Origin: JARIHC01 sp035692985
GTDB lineage: Bacteria > Patescibacteriota > Saccharimonadia > Saccharimonadales > UBA4665
Reading direction: 5' to 3'
Assembly (NCBI GenBank): GCA_035692985.1
Contig: DASSHG010000007.1
Span: 48,934-112,933 of the forward strand
Length of the DNA stretch: 64,000 nucleotides
A model generated the notes under the pieces. That model was not told the origin of the DNA, did no database searches, and worked only from the letters and a program-made list of their open reading frames with translations. The translations under genes and the position numbers were made by a program. Below, piece by piece: positions 44,247-52,565 of this stretch (position 1 is its first letter; each line of letters opens with the position of its first letter).

Positions 44247-44714
44247 ATGTTAGCTATTCGCATGCAACGCACCGGCCGCAAAGGCCACGCCATGTTCCGC
44301 GTGGTGGTTCAGGATTCGCGGCGTACCCCGACCAGTGGCAAAATCGTTGCCCAGCTTGGCAGCTATGACCCTCACGCCAAAACCGTGACCCTGGATAAGG
44401 AAAAAGCCGCTTTCTACCTGGAACACGGCGCCCAGCCGTCTGACCGGGCAGTTTTGCTGTTACAAAAAGAGGGCGTAAAGTTACCAAAGTGGGCACAAAA
44501 ACCTGCCAAGCGCGAAAGCAAGGTCCGCAATCCCGAAAAGCGCCGCAGTACCCGGCCGGACGAGCCGGAGACACCGGCTGAGGAGTCGCAAGCCGAAGAA
44601 AAGCCAGCCGAAGCGCCACAGGTCGAGGAAAAACCCGCAGAGGAAAATGAAGAAAAGCTTTCTGAATCCGCCGAAGAAGAGCAACCCGAAGCCGAAGAAA
44701 AACCGGCCGAATAA
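44247..44714 (+). CDS. rpsP: 30S ribosomal protein S16 with acidic C-terminal extension
   Basis: The first 85 residues are ordinary S16 (LAIRMQRTGRKGHAMFRVVV, GKIVAQLGSYDPHAKTVTL, WLEHGAQPSD-like YLEHGAQPSDRAVLLL). A further 70 residues are Glu/Pro/Ala-rich repeats (EEKPAEAPQVEEKPAEENEE). The tail nearly doubles the protein and is not part of the S16 fold. khpA follows, as in many bacteria, with trmD further on. Confidence 0.95.
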   Translation: MLAIRMQRTGRKGHAMFRVVVQDSRRTPTSGKIVAQLGSYDPHAKTVTLDKEKAAFYLEHGAQPSDRAVLLLQKEGVKLPKWAQKPAKRESKVRNPEKRRSTRPDEPETPAEESQAEEKPAEAPQVEEKPAEENEEKLSESAEEEQPEAEEKPAE

Positions 44715-44794
44715 CCACGGAAAATCTTACAATGCCGCGGCGGCGGTTTGCTATAATTAATCCCATAAACCAGTTCTAACGGAGGGTCTGTCAT

Positions 44795-45256
44795 ATGAGT
44801 GAAATCGATCAGCAATTTATAGAATTTGTCGTAAAGTCCTTAGTCGGGAAACCGGATGCCGTCCAGGTCAAGCGCACGATTGACGAAAAAGGCGTTTTGC
44901 TGGAGCTAACCGTAGACCCCGAAGACTTGGGCCGTGTGATCGGCAAGCGCGGTGCTACCGCTCAGTCTTTGCGCACCCTGCTGCGTGCGCTCGGCACCAA
45001 GAATGACGCCCGCTATAATTTAAAGATTATCGATAACGGCGTGCCTAAGCCCGATCGGGCTCCGGCCGAACCCAAAAAAGAAGCCGAAAAAGTAGAAGAT
45101 ATTGAGAGCGAAGTTCCAGCCGAAGAGCCGGAAGCCGACGCCGAAGAAGAAACGACTGAAGAGGGAATGGCAAGCTCCGAGGAAGAAGAAAAGACCAGCG
45201 ACCGTCTGGCCGAAACCCGCAAGGAATTGGCCGACCTGGACGACCTGGACGTTTAA
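44795..45256 (+). CDS. khpA: KH-domain RNA-binding protein KhpA with acidic tail
   Basis: The first 78 residues form a single KH domain with the GxxG loop in GRVIGKRGATAQSLRTLLRAL. This matches KhpA, encoded between rpsP and trmD in many Gram-positives. The remaining 75 residues are an acidic low-complexity tail (EEPEADAEEETTEEG). Shine-Dalgarno GGAGGG precedes the ATG and TATAAT lies near 44754-44759. Confidence 0.92.
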   Translation: MSEIDQQFIEFVVKSLVGKPDAVQVKRTIDEKGVLLELTVDPEDLGRVIGKRGATAQSLRTLLRALGTKNDARYNLKIIDNGVPKPDRAPAEPKKEAEKVEDIESEVPAEEPEADAEEETTEEGMASSEEEEKTSDRLAETRKELADLDDLDV

Positions 45257-45365
45257 ACCTTGGTAGCTGTGTCGGAGTGCTGTATACTAGCGTCTAGTCG
45301 AAAGACCTAAACAAACACCAAAGCTCGCCTAAAGAGTCATATAAATTGAGAGCTTTATGTGTATA

Positions 45366-45396
45366 AAAGACCGGCAATCGCCGGCTCTTTTATTTT
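45366..45396 (+). terminator. Intrinsic terminator after khpA
   Basis: AAAGA-CCGGC and GCCGG-C-TCTTT pair around AATC with one bulged C, followed by TATTTT. It separates the S16/KhpA unit from trmD. Confidence 0.8.
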
Positions 45397-45412
45397 GTTA
45401 GAATATATGTAG

Positions 45413-46069
45413 ATGAAAATTCAGATAATTACACTGTTTCCGGAAATGTTCGAAGGCGTGCTGGGCAGCAGCATGCTTTGGAAAGCGCAAAATCGTGGAA
45501 TCGTCGAATATGAAATTATCAATTTGCGCGATTTCGGGCTGGGTGCCCATAAACGTGTCGATGATATGCCTTACGGCGGCGGTGACGGCATGCTTCTCAA
45601 GCCAGAGCCGGTTGTGGCTGCTATCGAAAGAGCCAAAAACACCATGCCGCAAGCAAAAGTTATCCTGCCGACGCCCCGTGGCAAAATATACAAGCAATCC
45701 GACGCTAAACGGTTGGCGGCGGCCAGCCAAGACCTTATAATCGTCTGTCCGCGCTACGAGGGTTATGACGAACGCATCACTAAATGGGTAGACGAACAGT
45801 ACTGTATTGGCAATTACGTGCTGACTGGCGGCGAATTGCCGGCTATGGTTATCACGGATTCAGTCGTACGCCTGTTGCCAGGCGTATTGGGCGGTGAAAC
45901 CTCGGCCGAAATCGAATCATTTCAAGATAATGATGAAAATATTGAGTTCCCCCAGTACACACGGCCCGAAGAATTCCAGGACCTAAAGGTGCCGGATATT
46001 CTGCTCAGCGGCAATCACGCCCAGATCGAGGCCTGGCGCAAAGACCGCAGTAAGCCGGCCAACGGCTAA
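45413..46069 (+). CDS. trmD: tRNA (guanine-37-N1) methyltransferase
   Basis: This SPOUT enzyme methylates G37 to prevent frameshifting. Signatures are ITLFPEMFEGVLGSSMLWKA, DDMPYGGGDGMLLKPEP, CPRYEGYDERI and the trefoil-knot YVLTGGELPAMVITDSV. At 218 residues it is a little short at the C-terminus. TAGAAT (45399-45404) lies 8 bp before the ATG. Confidence 0.97.
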   Translation: MKIQIITLFPEMFEGVLGSSMLWKAQNRGIVEYEIINLRDFGLGAHKRVDDMPYGGGDGMLLKPEPVVAAIERAKNTMPQAKVILPTPRGKIYKQSDAKRLAAASQDLIIVCPRYEGYDERITKWVDEQYCIGNYVLTGGELPAMVITDSVVRLLPGVLGGETSAEIESFQDNDENIEFPQYTRPEEFQDLKVPDILLSGNHAQIEAWRKDRSKPANG

Positions 46070-46071
46070 GC

Positions 46072-47619
46072 TTATATACCGCCCAGATCCGTCTCAGCCT
46101 GCTCGCGGGTTGAAGTACTCAGTGGTGATTCCTTCAAAAAGAACGTAACGATGAATGCACCGACCGCGAATGGAATGCCTATCAGGAACACATCAGCGAA
46201 AGCTTGGGCGAAAGCTGTCAGTATAACGTGGACTTCCGCCGGTGGCAGGTGCTGCAAGCCGGTTGCGCTGCTGCCCAGGCTTTTGGCGACTGAGGTGCCT
46301 GTGCTGCCCGGCAAGGCCTGCTGCAAATGTACCGACAGACGGTTAATCAGGATGGCTCCGAATATCGCCGCGCCCAGCGAACTGCCGATGCTGCGGAAAA
46401 AGGTCACCGACGATGTGGCCGTTCCCAGGTCCTTGCGCTCAACGCCGTTCTGGACGGCCAGTGTCATAACCGGCATCACCATGCCTACGCCCAGACCGAG
46501 TATCACCATCCAACCGCCAATGACAACTCGGTTAGTGGCGATAGCTATGTGGCTGAATAAGAAGAAACTGATAATTAAGAGCAACGTACCAGCAATAGGA
46601 AAAATACGGTAGCGCCCCCATTTCGATATCAGCCGGCCGGAAGTCAATGAGCCACCAACCACGCCCAGCACTAACGGCAACAACATCAGGCCGGACTTGG
46701 TGGCTGAATCGCCGCGTACGAGCTGTTGGTACTCAGGTATAAAGATAATGGCGCCAAACATTACCACGCCGACCAGCAGGCTCAGCAATACCGATACGCT
46801 AAAAATTTCATTTCTAAACAGCCGCATGGGAATAATCGGTTCTTTGGCATAATGCTCCCGCACGATGAACAGCCCGGCGGCAACCAGGCTGGTGACGAAT
46901 AGACCAATCACCTGTACCGATCCCCACGGATAGTCCACGCCGCCCCAGACCGTGGCCAGTAGCAGCGAAACGACGCTTAAAGCGAGTAGACCGGCGCCAG
47001 CGTAATCGACTTTATGTTCGGTACGGCGCACTGGCAGGTGCAAGCGGGTGGCGATGGCCGCTAAAGCAATCACGCCTATCGGCAAATTTACGTAAAACAC
47101 CCAGCGCCAGCTGAGGTGGTCAGTCAGCAGTCCGCCCAGCAGCGGGCCGATAACGCTGGCAATCGCGAAAACGCCGCCAAAATAGCCCTGGTAGCGGCCA
47201 CGCTGGCGCGGCGGAATGACATCGCCAACGATAGCCAGCACCAAGGTCATCAGGCCGCCGGCGCCAATGCCCTGCAGGCCGCGGAAAAATATCAGCTGCG
47301 TCATATTCTGGCTAAGACCGCAGAGCGCCGAGCCGACTAAGAAAATAATAATCGCGCTTTGGAAGATTTTTTTACGGCCGTACATATCGCTGATCTTACC
47401 GTACAGAGGGGTCGATACGGCGCTGGTCAGCAGGTAAGCCGTGGCCACCCAGGAATATTTATTAAGTCCGTGTAGGTCGCTGGCTATCTTTGGCAGGGCG
47501 GTAGAAACAATTGTCTGGTCCAGCGCTGCCAGCAACATAGCCAGCATCAGGGCGCTCATTACCACCATAATTTCGCCGTGGCTGCGCTCACCGTTATTGC
47601 TGCCAGACAAGTTAGACAC
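46072..47619 (-). CDS. DHA2-type multidrug efflux MFS transporter
   Basis: The start is GTG 47619, overlapping the marR stop by 8 bp, with AGGAG 10 bp upstream; longer in-frame starts would run through marR. The 515-residue protein has about 14 helices. Motif ALDQTIVSTALPKIASDLHG is in helix 1, DMYGRKKIF is motif A and GPLLGGLLTDHLSWRWVFYVN is motif C. EmrB/QacA relatives export lipophilic drugs. Control by the upstream MarR repressor is probable. Confidence 0.93.
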   Translation of the reverse strand: MSNLSGSNNGERSHGEIMVVMSALMLAMLLAALDQTIVSTALPKIASDLHGLNKYSWVATAYLLTSAVSTPLYGKISDMYGRKKIFQSAIIIFLVGSALCGLSQNMTQLIFFRGLQGIGAGGLMTLVLAIVGDVIPPRQRGRYQGYFGGVFAIASVIGPLLGGLLTDHLSWRWVFYVNLPIGVIALAAIATRLHLPVRRTEHKVDYAGAGLLALSVVSLLLATVWGGVDYPWGSVQVIGLFVTSLVAAGLFIVREHYAKEPIIPMRLFRNEIFSVSVLLSLLVGVVMFGAIIFIPEYQQLVRGDSATKSGLMLLPLVLGVVGGSLTSGRLISKWGRYRIFPIAGTLLLIISFFLFSHIAIATNRVVIGGWMVILGLGVGMVMPVMTLAVQNGVERKDLGTATSSVTFFRSIGSSLGAAIFGAILINRLSVHLQQALPGSTGTSVAKSLGSSATGLQHLPPAEVHVILTAFAQAFADVFLIGIPFAVGAFIVTFFLKESPLSTSTREQAETDLGGI

Positions 47620-48091
47620 GAACAGTCTTCTCCTGATGCGAAGCCGTCGCCATATTATCGCTGAAACGTCCGAACAGCGTAACGAACTGGCGCCGCTCGG
47701 CCGGCTTCCACTGGCGCAAAGCTTCGGCGGTAATGTCGCGTTGGGCTTTCCATAACTTAGTGGTGGTGCTGCGGCCGAGACTGGTGAGGTGCAAGTCAAT
47801 TGCCCGGCGGTCAGTCTTGTCGGGTACGCGGCGTAAATAGCCGGCCCGCTCTAATTGCTGTGTTTTGCGGGTAACAAAAGGCGCTTCAATACCCAAATGG
47901 TCGGCCAGGTCCTGGACACGGCAGGGCATCGGGGCATTAAGCAGCATTTTAAGGATAATCGCCGAAGAGCGGTCAATAGTTACGCCGGAGCGTACAGCGA
48001 CACGCGTCCAATTTTGCGGGCGCTTCATCGTCTGAAAAAATTGCCGCATGGCATTTTCCAGCGTCTCCAAGTCAGTTTCTAACGAATCCAT
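47612..48091 (-). CDS. MarR-family transcriptional regulator
   Basis: The 159-residue winged-helix repressor has VTIDRSSAIILKMLL, PCRVQDLADHLGIEAPFVTR (recognition helix region) and RRVPDKTDRRAIDLHLTSLG (wing with DxRAxxLxLT). Its ATG lies 6 bp after TATAAT (minus strand, plus coordinates 48098-48103), so it is probably leaderless. A palindrome TTACCTAAGTTAAGTAA (48109-48125) covers the -35/spacer region and suggests autorepression. It forms an operon with the efflux gene. Confidence 0.93.
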   Translation of the reverse strand: MDSLETDLETLENAMRQFFQTMKRPQNWTRVAVRSGVTIDRSSAIILKMLLNAPMPCRVQDLADHLGIEAPFVTRKTQQLERAGYLRRVPDKTDRRAIDLHLTSLGRSTTTKLWKAQRDITAEALRQWKPAERRQFVTLFGRFSDNMATASHQEKTVRV

Positions 48092-48108
48092 GCCCCTATT
48101 ATAAATGA

Positions 48109-48125
48109 TTACCTAAGTTAAGTAA
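48109..48125. promoter_or_regulatory. Probable MarR operator
   Basis: This 17-bp palindrome has one mismatched pair and lies 6 bp upstream of the marR -10. Size and position fit a MarR dimer site. Confidence 0.6.
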
Positions 48126-48182
48126 ATAATAAATTAATTTTTAAAGGTGGATGGTCACGTCATGACAATTTGTAAATAAATG

Positions 48183-48629
48183 TTATAAGCCGTTTAAGAC
48201 ACCGTTGACTACGGTTTGGATCAGCCCGCTTTTACTACCCGAAACGCCGGAACCAGACGGAGCGGAAATATTGCCGCCGGATATGATATTTTTTGCTGAT
48301 GAGCTACCGGCGGCTTGCGGCGAGGCGGTGGGGCCGCCGACGGAATGGTTACTTACGGAATTATCACCGGCGGAAACGGCAGGGGGTAGTGTCGGCAAGT
48401 CAGTCTTGGCCATGGGCAGCGGAGCGAGCTGTTTGACTGAAGGGGACTCGGAGGTTGGTGTTTTCTTATGGGCTGAGGAGTCCGAGCTGGCTGAACGGGT
48501 CTCGGTGGAACCGACCGGATGAACCATAAATAAACCAAAACAAAAAACTGCTATCAACAACAAGGGGGCGCCTATCATAATCTTGCGTATTTCGTCTCCT
48601 TGTTGTATTTTTAGCGTGTGGCGATCCAA
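48183..48629 (-). CDS. Membrane-anchored Ser/Pro-rich protein
   Basis: The 148-residue protein has a short cytoplasmic start and one hydrophobic helix (about 18-38, APLLLIAVFCFGLFMV). A Ser/Pro/Gly/Ala-rich disordered extracellular part without Cys follows. The start at TTG 48629 is uncertain; ATG 48578, directly before the helix, is an alternative. I see no recognised domain. It may be a surface spacer or stalk protein. Confidence 0.6.
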   Translation of the reverse strand: MDRHTLKIQQGDEIRKIMIGAPLLLIAVFCFGLFMVHPVGSTETRSASSDSSAHKKTPTSESPSVKQLAPLPMAKTDLPTLPPAVSAGDNSVSNHSVGGPTASPQAAGSSSAKNIISGGNISAPSGSGVSGSKSGLIQTVVNGVLNGL

Positions 48630-48714
48630 ACAAAACCCTCTTTCTTGGTTTTCTTATAACTACCAAATTATAGCACTACTATTACATTAAGCTGTTAATA
48701 ATTTCACAAGATAA

Positions 48715-49470
48715 TTATTTGGCATTTTTGCAAAGCCGCAGGGTGACGCGGAATTCGGTTCCAGCGGTAGCAGAACTGGTGAGAGTAATAGTGCCGCCAA
48801 AGTCGTCCTCAACGCACTGCTTGACCGTTGATAAGCCGATCCCCGTGCCGCTGATAGCCCGCGGCTGTTTAGTGGTGTAAAACGGCTCGAACAAACAGGG
48901 CAGTTGTCCGGCCGTGATCCCCTTCCCCCAGTCCTTCACCCGTATGTCCAGCCATTTACTATCCGCTGACACGATAACCTGAATAAGCGGCGCGAAGTTT
49001 TTAGTGTCCGTGTCTTGATAGGAATCCAAAGCGTTAACTATCAGGTTGGATATGATTCTCTGGAACTTGATCGGATCGCCAACCAGCTGGTAATTGGCCG
49101 GCACGCGGAAACGGAGGCTGATACCTTGGCGGCGCGCCAGCGGCTGCAGGATCTGCTTTACCTGGTTGAGTTCGCGCTTGATGTAAAAGCTGGCGGTGCG
49201 GTCTTGCTGCCTTATCTGCTGGCGCGCCGCCTCTATGTAGCGCTCTAAAACCCGGATACTACGGCGGGCGTGCCTGATACTGGGCAGTCCGCGCTGCTCC
49301 TCTTGCTCCAGGTGGAGGATGGCTGCGGTCAGAGGGCTGCTCATATCATGAATTAAGCCGGCGCTGAGCCGACCGACTTCGGCGAATCGCTGCAATTCAT
49401 TGATACGTTCCATATTAATTTCCGCGACTACGTGAGGCAGGACCGGCGAATTTACAATCAGCTCAATCAC
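48715..49470 (-). CDS. Soluble histidine kinase without input domain
   Basis: The 251-residue kinase has only about 25 residues before the dimerisation helix. The phosphoacceptor is H41 in SAGLIHDMSSPLT. The ATPase domain has LIVNALDSYQD (N box), VKDWGKGI (G1) and GTGIGLSTVKQ (G2). The H-box context (FAEVGRLSAGLIHD) resembles that of the kinase at 1478 (FAELGQLSTALFHD), so the two are paralogues, but this one lacks the membrane sensor. It overlaps the regulator gene by 4 bp. Input may come through a protein partner. Confidence 0.9.
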   Translation of the reverse strand: MIELIVNSPVLPHVVAEINMERINELQRFAEVGRLSAGLIHDMSSPLTAAILHLEQEEQRGLPSIRHARRSIRVLERYIEAARQQIRQQDRTASFYIKRELNQVKQILQPLARRQGISLRFRVPANYQLVGDPIKFQRIISNLIVNALDSYQDTDTKNFAPLIQVIVSADSKWLDIRVKDWGKGITAGQLPCLFEPFYTTKQPRAISGTGIGLSTVKQCVEDDFGGTITLTSSATAGTEFRVTLRLCKNAK

Positions 49471-50195
49471 GGCTCCAGCTCCTCCGGCTTTGCGCTGAGG
49501 GGTTCAGTGGCTACAATTTTATAACCTAGGCCATGAACGGTACGGATTAGCTGCCGGTCAAACGGCCGGTCAACTTTGTCGCGCAAGTGCTTAATGTGCA
49601 CGTCTATAGTGTTGGTCCACGGCTTTTCGTTGCCCTGCCAAGCGTAGTTGCCCAAAATAGTCCGGCTGACGACCGTGCCGGAGTGCAGCATTAAACACTC
49701 CAGGAGTAAAAACTCTTTCCGGCGCAAACGGATCGACTGGCCGGCGCGTTGTACCCGGTGTTTCGACCTGTCAAGCGTCAATCGGCCGACCACTATGCGC
49801 TCAGCCCCGGCTCCCGGCCGCCGGCCCCGTCGCTGTAAGACGCGCAAGCGGGCTTTTAACTCGCCCAGGCTAAAAGGCTTGGTCAAATAATCATCGGCGC
49901 CGGCATCCAGCAAACGGATCTTATCCATAACTTTATTTTGGCCGGTCAGAATAAGAACCGGCGTATTAAGACCGTCTTCACGCAATTTCTGGCAAATCTC
50001 CAGGCCGTTCATATCCGGCAGGTTAAGGTCTAAGACAATCAGACTGTATTTACCACTCCGGGCTTGCTCGAATCCAGCCTTGCCGGTAGCTGCCAGCGTG
50101 ACCGAATAGGCCGGCGCCAGAACATGGCACAAGGCGTCGGCGATCTCGCGATCGTCTTCTATAAGCAGTAATTTCGTGGTGTTACCATTTCGCAC
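49467..50195 (-). CDS. OmpR/PhoB-family response regulator
   Basis: The 242-residue transcription factor has a receiver with D56 in LIVLDLNLPDMNG, T84 and K106 in YLTKPF. The winged-helix domain has RRKEFLLLECLMLHSG and VHGLGYKIV. It resembles the regulator at 583 over its length. The start is GTG 50195. A direct repeat TTAACTTTTTA lies about 25 bp upstream, suggesting autoregulation. Confidence 0.93.
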   Translation of the reverse strand: MRNGNTTKLLLIEDDREIADALCHVLAPAYSVTLAATGKAGFEQARSGKYSLIVLDLNLPDMNGLEICQKLREDGLNTPVLILTGQNKVMDKIRLLDAGADDYLTKPFSLGELKARLRVLQRRGRRPGAGAERIVVGRLTLDRSKHRVQRAGQSIRLRRKEFLLLECLMLHSGTVVSRTILGNYAWQGNEKPWTNTIDVHIKHLRDKVDRPFDRQLIRTVHGLGYKIVATEPLSAKPEELEP

Positions 50196-50219
50196 CCCGA
50201 TATTATTACCAGATGATTC

Positions 50220-50240
50220 TTAACTTTTTATTAACTTTTT
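50220..50240. promoter_or_regulatory. Direct repeat upstream of second response regulator
   Basis: TTAACTTTTTA is followed directly by TTAACTTTTT, an 11-bp-phase repeat as bound by OmpR/PhoB proteins. A related element is at 522-535 upstream of the first regulator. Confidence 0.5.
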
Positions 50241-50297
50241 GCCAAAAAAGCAAATATCACTCATAAATTTAATTTATAATTAAGAAACGCACTGGAC

Positions 50298-50483
50298 TTA
50301 CGATTTTTTAGCCGGAACCTTGCCGCCCTCTTGGCGGGCTTTGCTAAGACCGATAGCTACGGCTTGCTTGCGGCTGGTGACCTTTTTGCCGCTCTGGCCG
50401 CTTTTGAGTTCGCCGCGCTCGTATTCTTTCATAGCCTGATGGACTTTTTTTTGGGCCTTCGGGCCGTATTTGCGTTCAGCCAT
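50298..50483 (-). CDS. Small basic protein, DUF6496-like
   Basis: This 61-residue Lys-rich protein (RKYGPKAQKKVHQAMKEYER, then TSRKQAVAIGLSKARQEGGK) matches the pattern of DUF6496 proteins. These are of unknown function, perhaps nucleic-acid binding. It starts 2 bp after the stop of the PfpI-like gene and is probably cotranscribed. Confidence 0.85.
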   Translation of the reverse strand: MAERKYGPKAQKKVHQAMKEYERGELKSGQSGKKVTSRKQAVAIGLSKARQEGGKVPAKKS

Positions 50484-50485
50484 TA

Positions 50486-51031
50486 TTATGCCGTTCCCAT
50501 CATGCTGATCAACGCCTCGTTAAAGGCCGGTACGTCATCGGGTTTGCGGCTGGTGATGAGATTGCCGTCTACCACGACTTCTTCGTCTACCCAATCGGCG
50601 CCGGCGTCGCGCATATCATCCTGGATAGTAAAGAAACTCGTCAATTTGCGGCCTTTTGCCAGTCCGGCACTGGCCAGCACCCAGGGCGCGTGGCAAATTA
50701 CGGCCAGCGGCTTGCCGGCCTCCGTGATTTTACGAACCCAGTCGCGGGCTTTGCTCTGCATGCGCAGCTGGTCGGCATTAATGGCGCCGCCCGGCAACAC
50801 CAGGGCATCGTAATCGTCGATGTTGGCTTCGTCGAGCGTCTTGTCAATCGGAAACTCGGTGCCTTTATCGACGTGCTTCATGGATTGCACATGCCCGTCT
50901 TCCGGCTCGGCGGCAATTATTTCTACGCTGGCGCCGGCGTCTTTAAGGGCTTTCATCGGCCCGGTAAACTCATCCTCTTCAAAATAATTATCTACTAAAA
51001 TTGCCACTTTTTTACCTGATAAATCCGTCAT
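50486..51031 (-). CDS. DJ-1/PfpI-family protein (type 1 glutamine amidotransferase fold)
   Basis: The 181-residue protein has the nucleophile elbow AVICHAPWVLASAG with Cys and the following His, plus ALVLPGGAINADQLR. YhbO/PfpI relatives act as stress chaperones, proteases or deglycases. GGAGGG precedes the ATG. The neighbouring DUF6496-like gene suggests a general stress unit. Confidence 0.93.
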   Translation of the reverse strand: MTDLSGKKVAILVDNYFEEDEFTGPMKALKDAGASVEIIAAEPEDGHVQSMKHVDKGTEFPIDKTLDEANIDDYDALVLPGGAINADQLRMQSKARDWVRKITEAGKPLAVICHAPWVLASAGLAKGRKLTSFFTIQDDMRDAGADWVDEEVVVDGNLITSRKPDDVPAFNEALISMMGTA

Positions 51032-51096
51032 ATACCCTCCTTGCTTTAACGGGTCTTATTGTGGCAGAGGGATCGCCGCGGCAGCAGTAAAATTTG

Positions 51097-52146
51097 TCAC
51101 ATGCCAGTCCGGCCCGGTTTGGACACGCCCGAAACCTGGACCGGCGTGCCGTGATAGCAGCCAACAGTGTAAGGATATTCCAGAGTGGCGTCATAGTGGT
51201 AGACAGCGGTCTCTTTGCCATTCCAGGTGACCTGGCTTATCCGGCCGTGGCACACGTCTAAGTCAGCGTTAGTTGGCAAATTGCCCTTGGCATCTCGCTC
51301 TACATAAATGCCGTAGCCGTCATTGGCGTAGCCGACCAACGTGGATGAACCTTTGGCGCCGCCGCGCAGGCAGACCGGTATATCGTGGTAATGGTACATT
51401 TCCTGGCCGCTGGGGTGGCCGTTGCAACTGTCTTGGACTTCGTGGGCGACGGCGTCCCGCCCGCCATCATCCAGCGCATTGAACAGGGTCACGCCATTAT
51501 TGAGCACGCCGATTGGCCCTAAGCCGGTACAGTTTGGAGTAGCTGCGGCCGCCGGGTTCAATGGTAATTCGTAAGTTAATGACTGGGTGCCGATGCTGTT
51601 CGGGTTGCGGTCGTACTGGTATGCGGGGTCGGTTTTAGCGATGGGGAAGATGCCGGTAGTGTAGCCTTTGGGCAAGTCGTTGGTGGTGATGACCCGTTCG
51701 CTACCGCTAGTTTTTTCGCTGTGGTCCGCGGCCGGCCAGGTGACGGCTCCTTCCACGGCGGTTTTCGTTTGCGAATCCCATGTATTGTTGGCGCTATTGA
51801 TCCATGGGCCGGCGTGCTGGGCGCCGCCGCCCCGGAAACTGGTAGTGCAGGAATCGACATAGCCGGTCTTCGGCGCTGTGGAAACTTTGCCGTCGCCAAG
51901 CGGAAGGGCTGCCGAGTCAACAGATCCTTTCCAGTGATTGGGGTTAGTGGACAGTTTGGCCGTAGCGTTGCTTTTAACAGCCGGTTGGGGAGATTTTTTG
52001 AGCATGCCGTAGGCAATGACCCCGGCTCCAACCAGAACTGCCACCACTAGGATAATAAGCAGGGCGCGGTACCGCCGCCAAAACGATGGCCCCGACGGCT
52101 GGATTGGCTGCAGGTCTGGCAAGACGGGGTGTTGCTCGCTCTCCAT
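51097..52146 (-). CDS. YHYH-domain extracytoplasmic protein
   Basis: The likely start is ATG 52146 (349 residues); the frame is open upstream. A Pro-rich cytoplasmic start leads to a transmembrane anchor (about 28-50). The extracellular domain carries the YHYH motif in EMYHYHDIPVCL, followed by LVGYANDGYGIYV and VCHGRISQVTWNG. Three or four Cys may form disulphides. The domain is thought to bind metal, but no activity is established. It is divergent from the ArsR gene. Confidence 0.85.
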   Translation of the reverse strand: MESEQHPVLPDLQPIQPSGPSFWRRYRALLIILVVAVLVGAGVIAYGMLKKSPQPAVKSNATAKLSTNPNHWKGSVDSAALPLGDGKVSTAPKTGYVDSCTTSFRGGGAQHAGPWINSANNTWDSQTKTAVEGAVTWPAADHSEKTSGSERVITTNDLPKGYTTGIFPIAKTDPAYQYDRNPNSIGTQSLTYELPLNPAAAATPNCTGLGPIGVLNNGVTLFNALDDGGRDAVAHEVQDSCNGHPSGQEMYHYHDIPVCLRGGAKGSSTLVGYANDGYGIYVERDAKGNLPTNADLDVCHGRISQVTWNGKETAVYHYDATLEYPYTVGCYHGTPVQVSGVSKPGRTGM

Positions 52147-52217
52147 ACCCACATGATAGTAATACGCGAGATAATATTCAACAGGCTTGACTCCCCTGCC
52201 CGCCCGTAGTATCATTT

Positions 52218-52229
52218 AACCAAATGGTT
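52218..52229. promoter_or_regulatory. Possible ArsR-type operator over the start codon
   Basis: AACCA and TGGTT flank two bases and overlap the ATG at 52224, where a leaderless transcript (TATCAT at 52210-52215) would begin. It may be the self-operator of the regulator. Confidence 0.35.
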
Positions 52230-52565
52230 GAATATTCATTACGATTAGATTCGGTTTTTGGCTCGCTGGCTGACCCTACCCGCCGCGATATCCTGCGCCG
52301 TGTCGCCCGCTCCGAACTCACCGTCAGCCAAATTTCCTCGCCGTATGATATGTCATTGGCGGCAGTTTCCAAACATCTTAAAATATTGGAGCAGGCCAAA
52401 CTGGTCATCAAGCGCCGCCGCGGCAAGCAGCAGTTGGTCCGCGCCGCACCGCAGACGCTTGGCGAAGCCGAAAAATATCTTGAAAGCTATCGCCGTCTCT
52501 GGGAAGATCGTTTTGACGCGCTGGACGAACTACTAAATAAGGAGAAAAAGTATGACCGGCAATGA
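52224..52565 (+). CDS. ArsR-family winged-helix regulator (SRPBCC-associated type)
   Basis: The 113-residue repressor has FGSLADPTRRDILRRV and the recognition helix DMSLAAVSKHLKILEQAKLV. The wing RRRGKQQLV carries no metal-binding Cys, so it belongs to the group that precedes AHSA1/SRPBCC genes. It overlaps the next gene by 14 bp. Confidence 0.93.
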   Translation: MVEYSLRLDSVFGSLADPTRRDILRRVARSELTVSQISSPYDMSLAAVSKHLKILEQAKLVIKRRRGKQQLVRAAPQTLGEAEKYLESYRRLWEDRFDALDELLNKEKKYDRQ

